Shown here piece by piece: positions 1 through 7,926 of a stretch of 40,372 nt of DNA. The translations under genes were made by a program, and so were the position numbers. The notes beneath the pieces were generated by a model, which saw only the letters and a list, made by a program, of their open reading frames with translations, did no database searches and had not been told where the DNA came from. This DNA is from an uncultured Oscillospiraceae bacterium (GTDB lineage: Bacteria; Bacillota; Clostridia; Oscillospirales; Oscillospiraceae): positions 1 through 40,372 of the forward strand of contig CAJULM010000007.1 of assembly GCA_910587285.1 (NCBI GenBank). The letters are read 5' to 3'. The first letter of the stretch is position 1, and each line of letters starts with the position of its first letter.

Positions 1-12
1 GTTTTCCTCTGA

Positions 13-1092
13 ATTTTTCCTTCAATCACCCTTGACTTCATACCACTGGACTATCCCTGGTGCATTGTGAACAAGAGCGTGGTGGAGGCCAACGGCGGCG
101 ACAACGAGAAAATGCTCGTCGGCACCGGCGCGTACAAGTTTGTGTCCAACACCACCGGCGTGGGCGTGACCCTGGAGTCCAACAAGGACTACTGGGGGGG
201 CGAGCCCTACTTTGAGACGGTGAACTACAAGCTGATTCCCGACAACAACACCGCCCTCACCGCCCTGCTCAACGGGGAGATCGACTTGGACCAGGTGACC
301 ACCGCCCTGGACGTGGACTACGTGAAAAACGCCGACGGCATGACCGTCCACTCCTTCCAGCGCAGCGCCGCCTACTTCATCGCCTTCAACCAGGCGGAGG
401 CCCCCCTGAACAACGAGCACTTCCGCAAGGCCATCGCCCATGCCATTGACAAGGAGTCCTGGTGCACCCTGGTCTGGAACGACCTGGCCACCCCTGTGGA
501 GAAGAATACCATGCTCAGCGCGGGGGAGGAGGGCTACTGCGACGCCATCCCCTCCTACGAGTACAGCATCGAGAAGGCCAAGGAGGAGCTGGCCCTGTCC
601 GGGCTGAGCCCGGAGGAGATGTCCTTCACCCTTACCGTGTCCACCATCGGCTACGGCCCCGCCCTGGGCGCGGCGTTTAAGGAGGCCATGAGCGCCATCG
701 GCGTGGACGTGACCCTGAACTCCATGGAGGGCGGCGCGGTGAAAACCGCCCTGTTTGCCGGGGACATCGAGGCCTGCGCCTGGAATCTGGCCAGCATCCC
801 CTACAACGCGCCGCTGTTCTACAAGCTGTACTACAAGCCCGCCGGCTACGTGGGCCGCAACAACACCATTGAAAACATCGAGGCGAAGATTGACGAGGCC
901 GGCGCCACCTACAACGACGCCGCGCGCATCGCCATCTACGAGGACATCAGCACCCAGGTGGGCGAGACGTGTATGTACGTGCCCATCGCCTATCAGATGA
1001 TGAACTACGGCTGCTCGGAGCATCTTCAGGGCATGGCCTGGTGCCCCAGCATTCTCAGCGATTATATCTGCAACTGGACCTGGGCAGACTGA
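13..1092 (+). CDS. ABC transporter family-5 solute-binding protein, C-terminal part (5' truncated)
   Basis: This is the C-terminal part of an extracellular solute-binding protein of the dipeptide/oligopeptide/nickel class. Such proteins capture a substrate outside the cell and deliver it to the permeases encoded next. Recognisable family stretches are VGTGAYKF, a region around FRKAIAHAIDKE, and a C-terminus rich in aromatic residues. Family members are usually 500-550 residues, whereas only about 340-360 are present here, and no signal peptide is visible, so the N-terminal third lies outside the window. The frame is open from 13, with an in-frame TGA at 10-12. The GTG at 67 is only an internal codon and not a credible start. 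The first roughly 60 bases are more AT-rich than the rest, which suggests a contig edge or a damaged 5' part. The substrate cannot be predicted from the sequence. Confidence 0.85.
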   Translation: MFPSITLDFIPLDYPWCIVNKSVVEANGGDNEKMLVGTGAYKFVSNTTGVGVTLESNKDYWGGEPYFETVNYKLIPDNNTALTALLNGEIDLDQVTTALDVDYVKNADGMTVHSFQRSAAYFIAFNQAEAPLNNEHFRKAIAHAIDKESWCTLVWNDLATPVEKNTMLSAGEEGYCDAIPSYEYSIEKAKEELALSGLSPEEMSFTLTVSTIGYGPALGAAFKEAMSAIGVDVTLNSMEGGAVKTALFAGDIEACAWNLASIPYNAPLFYKLYYKPAGYVGRNNTIENIEAKIDEAGATYNDAARIAIYEDISTQVGETCMYVPIAYQMMNYGCSEHLQGMAWCPSILSDYICNWTWAD

Positions 1093-1110
1093 GGGCGGCC
1101 AGGGGGCGCG

Positions 1111-1140
1111 GGCGCGGGGATCGGCTTTTCTCCCCGCGCC
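1111..1140 (+). other. Intercistronic hairpin between binding protein and permease genes
   Basis: GGCGCGGGGA at 1111-1120 pairs perfectly with TCCCCGCGCC at 1131-1140 around a 10-base loop. There is no U-tract after the stem, so it is not a standard terminator. Hairpins at this place in binding-protein operons often protect the upstream message and so raise binding-protein levels. That role is inferred here. Confidence 0.6.
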
Positions 1141-1204
1141 GCGCCGCAAAGCGCGGGGCCGGCGGCGCCTGAGCCTCCTTTGAACCGACGATAGGAGAGA
1201 ACAT

Positions 1205-2182
1205 ATGATAAAATTTGTCATCAAACGGCTGCTGAGCATCATTCCCATGATGCTGGTCATCATCTTCATAGTGTTTGCGCTGGTGTCCATGTCCCGGGTG
1301 GACGTGGGGCGCAACAAGCTGGGCGCGGACGCCAGCGAGGAGGACGTGTACGCCTATAACGAGGAGCTGGGCCTGTACGATCCGCTGGTGGTGCGCTACG
1401 GACGGTACATCGCGGGCGTCTGCCGGGGCGACTTCGGCACGTCCTATTACTACAACGAGCCCGTGATGAAAATCATCATGGGCCGGTGGCCCTACACCAT
1501 CATACTCACCCTGCTCAGCATGGGGATCGCCATGCTGGTGGGCATCTCTCTGGGCGTGCTGTCGGCGGTGCGGCAGTATTCCATTCTGGACCGGGTGGCC
1601 ACGGTGGCGTCCATGCTGCTCTCGGCGGTTCCCACGTTCTGCATGGCGGCGCTGCTGGTGCTGCTGTTCTCCTACCAGCTCAAGCTGGTGCCGGCCAGCG
1701 GCGTCACCAACGGCTGGATGAGCTGGATTCTCCCCGCCGCCACCCTGGGCATCTCCTACTCCGCCCAGTTTCTGCGCTTCACCCGCTCCACCATGCTGGA
1801 CACCACCCGGCAGGACTATATCCGCACCGCCCGGGCCAAGGGCGTGGCGGAGCGCGCCACCATCTGGCGCCACGCCTTCCGCAACGCGCTGCTGCCCCTC
1901 ATCACCATCTCGGGCACCACCATGGGGGCGCTGCTGGGCGGGGCGGTGGCCATGGAGAAGGTGTTTGTCATCCCCGGTCTGGGCACGCTGGTGCAGGACG
2001 CGCTCAACCGCAACGACGCCCCTCTGGTCATCGGGGCCATCACCCTCATGGCCTTCACCTTCATGATGATTATGCTGGTGGTGGACCTGCTGTACGCTGC
2101 GGTGGACCCCCGCATCCGGGCCAAGTATTCCGGCGGCAGGGGCCGCAAAACCCAAAAGAAGGAGGCGGCGGGCAATGGCTGA
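1205..2182 (+). CDS. Dipeptide/nickel-type ABC transporter permease, DppB-like
   Basis: This is the first of two inner-membrane permease subunits of the importer. The 325-residue length is normal for DppB/OppB. An N-terminal membrane helix (about residues 9-30) is followed by an extracytoplasmic stretch containing YNEELGLYDPLVVRYGRYI and by further helices. The cytoplasmic EAA loop, ARAKGVAERATIWRHAFRNA (about residues 210-230), docks the ATPases. The ATG at 1205 follows an AGGAGAG ribosome-binding site. Its 3' end overlaps the next gene by 8 bases, which indicates translational coupling. Substrate specificity rests mainly with the binding protein, so the family name alone does not prove peptide transport. 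The catabolic genes downstream suggest a carboxylated small molecule. Confidence 0.92.
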   Translation: MIKFVIKRLLSIIPMMLVIIFIVFALVSMSRVDVGRNKLGADASEEDVYAYNEELGLYDPLVVRYGRYIAGVCRGDFGTSYYYNEPVMKIIMGRWPYTIILTLLSMGIAMLVGISLGVLSAVRQYSILDRVATVASMLLSAVPTFCMAALLVLLFSYQLKLVPASGVTNGWMSWILPAATLGISYSAQFLRFTRSTMLDTTRQDYIRTARAKGVAERATIWRHAFRNALLPLITISGTTMGALLGGAVAMEKVFVIPGLGTLVQDALNRNDAPLVIGAITLMAFTFMMIMLVVDLLYAAVDPRIRAKYSGGRGRKTQKKEAAGNG

Positions 2183-3047
2183 GGCACGGGGAAAAAACAA
2201 CAGCGCCTATGCCGAGGCATGGCGCCGCCTGAAGAAAAACAAGGTGGCCATGGCGTCCATGGCGGTGATCGCGCTGCTCATTCTCATGGCGGTGTTTGCC
2301 GACGTGATTGTAGACTACAGCGCCGCCATCACCCAGTCCGCGGCGGACAAGCTGGCCAAGCCCAGCGCCCGGCACTGGTTTGGCTGCGACGGCATGGGCC
2401 GGGACCTGTTTGCCCGCATCGTCCACGGCAGCCGCATTTCGCTGCTGCTGGGCTTTGGCACCACGGCCATCACCACCGTGGCGGCGGTGATTCTGGGCAC
2501 GGCCGCGGCCTACTACGGCGGGCGGTTTGACAGCCTGCTCATGCGGGCCTTCGACATCCTCATCTCCATCCCCAGCGTGCTGCTGGCCCTGGCCATCGCC
2601 GCGGGCTTCAGCAGCGGCATCGTCCAGCTCATCTGCGCCATCGCCGTCGGCCAGCTGGCCGGCTTCACCCGGGTGGTGCGCTCGGCGGTGCTCAACCTGG
2701 TGGACCAGGAGTACATCGAGGCCGAGCGCGCCCTGGGCCTGCGGGACGCGCGGATCATCCTGGGCCACATCATCCCCAACGCCATGGACACCATTTTGGT
2801 GCAGGCCACCATGCAGGTGGCCCGGAACATCCTGATGGGCGCGCTGCTGTCCTTCCTGGGCCTGGGCGCCCCCATCCCCACGCCGGAGTGGGGCCAGATC
2901 GCCTCGGATGGCATCTCCTCTCTGCGCTACACCGGGCACATCGTGATTTTTCCCACCATTTTCATCACCATCACCGCGCTGGCCATCAACCTGTTTGGCG
3001 ACGGACTGCGCGATGCCCTTGACCCCAGGCTCAAGGGGAAGGCATAA
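2175..3047 (+). CDS. Dipeptide/nickel-type ABC transporter permease, DppC-like
   Basis: This is the second inner-membrane permease and would pair with the DppB-like subunit to form the translocation pore. The protein has 290 residues. It opens with a cytoplasmic segment (AEAWRRLKKNKVAMASM) typical of DppC/OppC, followed by a membrane helix. Next comes the family motif HWFGCDGMGRDLFARIVHG (about residues 65-85), and then an EAA loop around ERALGLRDARIILGHIIPNA. The start at 2175 lies inside the end of the preceding gene, and the next gene follows after only 12 bases. The gene belongs to the same operon and the same transporter. No unusual residues were noticed. Confidence 0.92.
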   Translation: MAEARGKNNSAYAEAWRRLKKNKVAMASMAVIALLILMAVFADVIVDYSAAITQSAADKLAKPSARHWFGCDGMGRDLFARIVHGSRISLLLGFGTTAITTVAAVILGTAAAYYGGRFDSLLMRAFDILISIPSVLLALAIAAGFSSGIVQLICAIAVGQLAGFTRVVRSAVLNLVDQEYIEAERALGLRDARIILGHIIPNAMDTILVQATMQVARNILMGALLSFLGLGAPIPTPEWGQIASDGISSLRYTGHIVIFPTIFITITALAINLFGDGLRDALDPRLKGKA

Positions 3048-3059
3048 GGAGGGTGACCC

Positions 3060-4088
3060 ATGGCAAATGAATGCGAACTGCTGGAGATCAGGGACCTGAC
3101 CATCCAATACGTCACGGAGGGCGAGGTGGTCCACGCCGTCAACCACGTCAGCCTGACCATCCCCAAGGGCAGGACCCTGGGCATCGTGGGCGAGACCGGC
3201 GCGGGCAAGACCACCACCGCGCTGTCCATCCTCCGTCTGCTGCCCAAGTACACGGCCAAAATTCCGGCGGGAGAGATTTTGTTTCACGGGGAGGATCTGC
3301 TGCAAAAGAGCGAGGCCCAGATGCGGAAAATCCGAGGCGGGAAAATCTCCATGATTTTTCAGGACCCTATGACCAGCCTGAACCCGGTGCTCACCGTCCG
3401 AGAGCAAATCGCGGAGGTGATCCGCCTCCACCGTTCGGATTTGAAGGGCGGGGACCTGGACGGGGAGATCGGCCGCCTGCTGGAGCTGGTGGGCATACCC
3501 GCCTTCCGCATGAGCGACTATCCCCACCAGTTTTCCGGCGGCATGAAGCAGCGGGTGGTGATTGCCATCGCCATCGCGTGCAGCCCCGAGCTGCTCATCG
3601 CCGACGAGCCCACCACCGCCCTGGACGTGACCATCCAGGCCCAGGTGCTGAACATGATGCGCCGGCTGCGCCGGGAGCTGGGCTCGTCCATGCTGCTCAT
3701 CACCCACGACCTGGGGGTGGTGGCCAACATCTGCGACTACGTGGCCATCATATACGCCGGGGAGATTGTGGAGTACGGCACGGTGGAGGACCTGTTTGAC
3801 CCCGCGCGGAAGCACCACCCCTATACCGAGGGGCTGTTCCGCTCCATCCCCAACATCCACGTGGACAGCCGCCGCCTTCAGCCCATCGACGGGCTGATGC
3901 CCGAGCCCACCGATTTGCCCCAGGGCTGCAAGTTCCACCCCCGCTGCCCCTACTGCGCGCCCCAGTGCACCGTGCCCTATCCTGTGGAAACCGCCGGGCA
4001 GGTAACGGAGGTCTCCGCGCCCTTGTGGCAGGAGGGCAGCCACCAAATTAAATGCCACCGCTTTGCGAAGGAGGGAGAGGGGACATGA
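3060..4088 (+). CDS. Dipeptide/nickel-type ABC transporter ATP-binding protein, DppD-like
   Basis: This is the first ATPase subunit of the importer, acting at the cytoplasmic face. The protein has 342 residues. Its Walker A is GETGAGKTT (about residues 44-52). The Q-loop is in MIFQDPMTSLNPV, the signature is FSGGMKQRV, and Walker B is LLIADEPTTALD. The C-terminal oligopeptide-transporter extension carries a cysteine cluster (CKFHPRCPYCAPQC). In related DppD/OppD proteins such clusters have been linked to an iron-sulfur site, but that assignment is by analogy only. The ATG at 3060 follows AAGGAGGGTGACC. The stop overlaps the next start as ATGA (4085-4088), so the two ATPases are translationally coupled. 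Confidence 0.93.
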   Translation: MANECELLEIRDLTIQYVTEGEVVHAVNHVSLTIPKGRTLGIVGETGAGKTTTALSILRLLPKYTAKIPAGEILFHGEDLLQKSEAQMRKIRGGKISMIFQDPMTSLNPVLTVREQIAEVIRLHRSDLKGGDLDGEIGRLLELVGIPAFRMSDYPHQFSGGMKQRVVIAIAIACSPELLIADEPTTALDVTIQAQVLNMMRRLRRELGSSMLLITHDLGVVANICDYVAIIYAGEIVEYGTVEDLFDPARKHHPYTEGLFRSIPNIHVDSRRLQPIDGLMPEPTDLPQGCKFHPRCPYCAPQCTVPYPVETAGQVTEVSAPLWQEGSHQIKCHRFAKEGEGT

Positions 4089-5044
4089 GCCAGCCCATTT
4101 TGGAGTGCAGAAACCTGAAAAAATACTTTGACACCCCCCGGGGCAAGCTCCACGCGGTGGACGACGTGAGCTTTTCCATCGGCGCGGGCAAGACCCTGGG
4201 CATTGTGGGCGAGTCGGGCTGCGGCAAGTCCACCCTGGGCCGCACCATTCTGCGCCTGCTGCCCGCCACCTCCGGCGAGGTGCTGTTCCAGGGGAAGAAC
4301 ATCCTGAACTGCGGGAAAAAGGAGTCCATGGCGCTGCGCCGGGAGATGCAGATCGTCTTTCAGGACCCCTACGCCTCCCTGGACCCCCGGCGGACCGTGT
4401 TCCAGACCATCTCCGAGCCGCTGCGCTTTCACAAGCTGTACGCCACGCCCCAGGAGGTGGAGGCGCGCACCTACGAGCTGATGAAGACGGTGGGCCTGTC
4501 GGAGCGGTACGCCGCTATGTACCCCCACGAGATGGACGGCGGCCGCCGCCAGCGCATCGGCATCGCCCGGGCCCTGTCCCTGAACCCAAAATTCGTGGTG
4601 TGCGACGAGCCGGTGTCCGCCCTGGATGTGTCCATCCAGGCCCAGGTGCTCAACCTGCTGATGGACCTTCAGGAGCAGATGGGGCTGACCTACCTATTCA
4701 TCACCCACAACCTGTCGGTGGTCAAGCACATCTCCGACGAGATCGGCGTGATGTACCTGGGCCAGATGATCGAGCGGGCGCCCTCGGCGGAGCTGTTCGC
4801 CCGCCCGGCCCACCCCTATACCAAGGCGCTGCTGTCCGCCATCCCCGCGCCAGTGCTGGGCCGGCAGGGGCTGGAGAGCGAGGCGCTGTCCGGCGAGCTG
4901 GCCTCCCCCGTGGAGCCCAAGCCCGGCTGCCGCTTCGCCCCCCGCTGCCCCTATGCCGGCGAGGGTTGCGCCGCTCAGGACTGTTCCCTGCAAGAGATTG
5001 CCCCCGGCCACTACTGCGCCTGCCCCATGGCGGGGAAGCTGTGA
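4085..5044 (+). CDS. Dipeptide/nickel-type ABC transporter ATP-binding protein, DppF-like
   Basis: This is the second ATPase of the importer, expected to pair with the DppD-like subunit. It has 319 residues from the ATG at 4085, which overlaps the previous stop and follows GAAGGAGGGAGAGG. An upstream in-frame ATG at 4052 lies deep inside dppD and lacks a ribosome-binding site. Walker A is GESGCGKST, the Q-loop lies in IVFQDPYASLDPRRT, and Walker B is FVVCDEPVSALD. The signature reads MDGGRRQR instead of the usual LSGGQ-QR, so serine is replaced by aspartate and glutamine by arginine. One of the two composite ATP sites may therefore be weakened. The C-terminal CRFAPRCPYAGEGC cluster is typical of this subfamily. 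Confidence 0.92.
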   Translation: MSQPILECRNLKKYFDTPRGKLHAVDDVSFSIGAGKTLGIVGESGCGKSTLGRTILRLLPATSGEVLFQGKNILNCGKKESMALRREMQIVFQDPYASLDPRRTVFQTISEPLRFHKLYATPQEVEARTYELMKTVGLSERYAAMYPHEMDGGRRQRIGIARALSLNPKFVVCDEPVSALDVSIQAQVLNLLMDLQEQMGLTYLFITHNLSVVKHISDEIGVMYLGQMIERAPSAELFARPAHPYTKALLSAIPAPVLGRQGLESEALSGELASPVEPKPGCRFAPRCPYAGEGCAAQDCSLQEIAPGHYCACPMAGKL

Positions 5045-5054
5045 GGTGAGGAGT

Positions 5055-5939
5055 ATGGATATGGAACTGGAAGAGCTGAAAAGCAGCCGGGTCGTCATCT
5101 CCTGCGCCATGACGGGCACCAGCACCCCCCGGGCGAAGAACGGCAATCTCCCCGTCACCCCGGAGGAGATCGCCCGGGACGCCATCGCCGCCTGGCGGGC
5201 GGGGGCCGCAGTGGTCCACCTGCATATGCGGGACGAGAACGAAAACGGCGTGATGGACTGGACGCGCTTTGAACGGACCATCCGGCTCATCCGCGCCGAC
5301 CATGAGTGCGACGTCATCATCAACTGCACCTCCTCCGGGGGGCCGGGGCTGGACGGCACGCGCTCCACCCAATCCCGCCTGGAGCACTTTCAAAAAATCC
5401 CGGACATTGAGGTGGGCAGCTTTGATGCGGGCACCTTCAACTGGGGGGACGCCAAGGAGTTCAACAACGACCCCGCCTTTTTAAAGGAGCTGGCCAAAAC
5501 CTACCTGGACTGCGGCGTCAAGCCCGAGGTGGAGATTTTCGACATGGGGATGCTGGGCAACGCCGCCCACTATTTCCAGAAGCTGAAGCTGCTGCAAGCG
5601 CCGCTGTGGTGCCAGTTTGTGCTGGGCGTGCTGGGCGGCATGGAGGCCACGCCGGAAAATCTCCAATACCTGGCGCGCCATCTGCCCCAGGGCGCGCTGT
5701 GGTCCGCCACCGGCATTGGAGCGGGCCACCTGCCCATTTTGTACAGCGCCCTGGCCCTGGGGGCCAACGGCGTGCGGGTGGGGCTGGAGGACAACCTCTA
5801 CCTGGACCGGGGCGTCCCCGCCACCAACGCAGGGCTGGTGGAGCGGGCGGCAACGCTCATCCGCCTGTATAACAAGCGGCCCGCCACCCCCGCCGAGGCC
5901 CGGCGGATTATGGGCATTCCGCCGCTGAAAGCGAGGTGA
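5055..5939 (+). CDS. Beta-keto acid cleavage enzyme (BKACE, DUF849 family)
   Basis: This is a TIM-barrel zinc enzyme of the family that includes 3-keto-5-aminohexanoate cleavage enzyme. The family reaction is beta-keto acid + acetyl-CoA giving acetoacetate + the shortened acyl-CoA. The 294-residue length fits. The start ATG at 5055 follows GAGGTGAGGAG. VVHLHMRDEN supplies the zinc-ligand pair His55/His57. RVGLEDN contains the Arg, third-ligand Glu and Asp arrangement seen in Kce, and NCTSSGG resembles the substrate-carboxylate loop. The gene lies 10 bases after the transporter ATPase and 5 bases before the cyclase-family gene. The beta-keto acid acted on cannot be deduced. Triacetate, dehydrocarnitine and 3-keto-5-aminohexanoate are known substrates of relatives. 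Confidence 0.88.
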   Translation: MDMELEELKSSRVVISCAMTGTSTPRAKNGNLPVTPEEIARDAIAAWRAGAAVVHLHMRDENENGVMDWTRFERTIRLIRADHECDVIINCTSSGGPGLDGTRSTQSRLEHFQKIPDIEVGSFDAGTFNWGDAKEFNNDPAFLKELAKTYLDCGVKPEVEIFDMGMLGNAAHYFQKLKLLQAPLWCQFVLGVLGGMEATPENLQYLARHLPQGALWSATGIGAGHLPILYSALALGANGVRVGLEDNLYLDRGVPATNAGLVERAATLIRLYNKRPATPAEARRIMGIPPLKAR

Positions 5940-5944
5940 GAGCC

Positions 5945-6721
5945 ATGAAAATCATTGATCTGAGCGTGAGCATTGTGGACGGTCTGCCGGTGGACCGCCC
6001 GGTGCAGATTCCCAGCATCCGCTACCGCCGGCACACCGACGAGGAGTCGGTGAGCACCTTTCTGGCGGCCTACCCCGGCCTGACCCGGGAGCAGTGCCTG
6101 GACGGGCACGGCTGGGCGGTGGAACAGATTGCGCTGTCCACCCACACGGGCACCCATGTGGACGCCCCCTATCACTACCACCCCACCATGAACGGGGGCG
6201 AGCCGGCCTGGACGGTGGACGAGGTGCCCCTGGACTGGTTTATCGGCGACGGCGTGGTGGTGGACTTCAGCGACAAGCCGGACGGCTATGTGTGCACCGC
6301 CCGGGACTTCCAGGCATATTTTGACCGCATCGGCTACCGGCTCAAGCCCGGCGATATCGTCTGCCTGTACACCGGCGCCATGTCCGCCTGGGGCGGGCTG
6401 GAGTATATGAGCCGGGGCTGCGGCGTGGGCCGGGAGGGGACCCTGTGGCTGCTGAACCAGGGGGTGCGCGCGGTGGGCACCGACGCGTGGAGCTGGGACG
6501 TGCCCCGAGAGTATGCCCTCAAGCGCTTCCAGGAGACCGGGGACCCGGCGGTGTGCTGGGAGGGGCACAAGGCGGGGGCGGAGAGGGCCTACGTGCAGTA
6601 CGAGAAGCTGAACAACCTGGACCGGCTGCCCCCCTATGGCTTTCGCTTTTTCGGCGTGCCGGTGAAAATTGAGCGGGCCAGCGCGGCCTGGGTCCGCGCG
6701 TTCGCCATGGTGGACGAATAG
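5945..6721 (+). CDS. Cyclase-family metal-dependent hydrolase
   Basis: This is a member of the cyclase superfamily (PF04199), which also contains bacterial kynurenine formamidase, isatin hydrolase and other amide or ring hydrolases. The protein has 258 residues from the ATG at 5945, preceded by GAGGTGAG. The in-frame GTG at 5936 overlaps that site and is less likely. The metal-binding signature is clear at residues 67-77 (HTGTHVDAPYH), giving His67, His71, Asp73 and His77. Its place beside a beta-keto acid cleavage enzyme suggests that it opens a cyclic or amide precursor to a free carboxylic acid. To my recollection dihydrophloroglucinol cyclohydrolase, which acts before a BKACE enzyme, is a relative. 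The exact substrate is unknown and tryptophan catabolism has no other support here. Confidence 0.85.
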   Translation: MKIIDLSVSIVDGLPVDRPVQIPSIRYRRHTDEESVSTFLAAYPGLTREQCLDGHGWAVEQIALSTHTGTHVDAPYHYHPTMNGGEPAWTVDEVPLDWFIGDGVVVDFSDKPDGYVCTARDFQAYFDRIGYRLKPGDIVCLYTGAMSAWGGLEYMSRGCGVGREGTLWLLNQGVRAVGTDAWSWDVPREYALKRFQETGDPAVCWEGHKAGAERAYVQYEKLNNLDRLPPYGFRFFGVPVKIERASAAWVRAFAMVDE

Positions 6722-6739
6722 AAAAGGAGTTATAACGCG

Positions 6740-7915
6740 ATGAGAAGAACTGCGATTGTGGCCGCGGTGCGCACCCCGGTGGGGCGCATTCGCGGAGCGC
6801 TGTCCGGCGTCCCTGCCCACGAGCTGGGGGCGCTGGCGGTGAAAACGGCGGTGGAGCGGGCGGGAATCGGCGGGGAGATGATCGACGAGGTCGTCTACGG
6901 CAACCTGTACGCCCACGACATCGCCAACATGGCCCGGTATGTGACGCTGGCGGCCGGCCTGCCCATCACCACGCCCGCCGCCACCGTGGACCGGCGGTGC
7001 GGGACCTCCCTCACCGCCATCTCCTGGGCGGACGCGCTGATCCGGGCGGGGGACGCGGAGTGCATTCTGGCCGGCGGCACGGAGTCCGACTCCAACCGGC
7101 CCTATGTGCTGATGCAGCAAAAGCGCCTGCACGACATGGCCGCCCCGGAGTTTCGGGGCAAGTCCCGGCTGGCGCCGGAGGAGGTGGGCAACCCCCACAT
7201 GGGCATCACGGCGGAGAACCTGGCCCAGCGGTACGGCCTGACCCGGCAGGAGTGCGACGCCTTCGCCGTAGAGAGCCACCGCAGGGCGGTGCGCGCCTGG
7301 GACGAGGGCCGTTTCCGGGGGCAGATCGTGCCCGTGCCCGTCAGCGGCGGCAAAACGGGGGCGCAGGCTGTGGTGGACACCGACGAGGTCTTCCGCCGGG
7401 AGTGCACTATGGAGACCCTGGCCGGGCTGAAGCCCGCCTTCAAGCCGGACGGCGTGGCCACCGCGGGGAACAGCTCCCCCAACAGCGACGGGGCCAGCGC
7501 CGTGATTTTGATGGAGGCGTCCCGGGCCCAGGCCCTGGGGTGCGAGATTCTGGGGTACATCGGCGGCTTTGCCAGCGCGGGGGTGGACCCCTCTATCATG
7601 GGCATCGGCCCAGTGGCCGCCACCCGAAAGCTGCTGAAAAAGACCGGGCTGTCCCTGGCGGACCTGGACGTGATCGAGATGAACGAGGCCTTTGCCCCCC
7701 AGTGCCTGGCCTGCATCCGGGAGCTGGGGCTGGACCCGGACAAGCTCAACCCCAACGGCGGGGCCATCGCCCTGGGCCACCCGTTGGCGGCCACCGGCGG
7801 CGTTTTGGTGACGAAGCTGGTCTACGAGCTGAAGCGCCGGGGCGGCGGGCGCGGCCTTGTCACCTTCTGCTGCGGCGGCGGCCAGGGCGTGTCCCTGATT
7901 GTGGAGCGCGAATGA
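6740..7915 (+). CDS. Thiolase (acetyl-CoA C-acyltransferase family)
   Basis: This enzyme cleaves 3-ketoacyl-CoA with CoA, or runs the reverse condensation. It is a complete 391-residue thiolase from the ATG at 6740, preceded by AAAAGGAG. Active-site residues are visible: the nucleophile Cys87 in DRRCGTS, GNSSPNSDGASAV (about residues 243-255), His347 in GGAIALGHPLAATG, and the second cysteine Cys377 in TFCCGGGQG, where most relatives have C-I-GGGQG. In this operon it would convert acetoacetyl-CoA made from BKACE-derived acetoacetate into two acetyl-CoA, replacing the acetyl-CoA spent by BKACE. Chain-length preference cannot be read from the sequence. Its stop TGA (7913-7915) overlaps an ATG at 7912 that begins the next frame. 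Confidence 0.93.
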   Translation: MRRTAIVAAVRTPVGRIRGALSGVPAHELGALAVKTAVERAGIGGEMIDEVVYGNLYAHDIANMARYVTLAAGLPITTPAATVDRRCGTSLTAISWADALIRAGDAECILAGGTESDSNRPYVLMQQKRLHDMAAPEFRGKSRLAPEEVGNPHMGITAENLAQRYGLTRQECDAFAVESHRRAVRAWDEGRFRGQIVPVPVSGGKTGAQAVVDTDEVFRRECTMETLAGLKPAFKPDGVATAGNSSPNSDGASAVILMEASRAQALGCEILGYIGGFASAGVDPSIMGIGPVAATRKLLKKTGLSLADLDVIEMNEAFAPQCLACIRELGLDPDKLNPNGGAIALGHPLAATGGVLVTKLVYELKRRGGGRGLVTFCCGGGQGVSLIVERE

Positions 7916-7926
7916 GGGGGGCCGGT

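Noticed and set aside
22..1317. Long minus-strand open frames opposite the binding-protein and permease genes
   Set aside because: They are products of GC-rich third positions in the real genes, rich in His, Gly and Val, with no ribosome-binding sites or family features. Similar antisense frames across the window were left out for the same reason.
5945..6721. Kynurenine formamidase in a tryptophan pathway
   Set aside because: The metal motif fits the superfamily, but no tryptophan dioxygenase or kynureninase is nearby and the operon points to acetoacetate chemistry.
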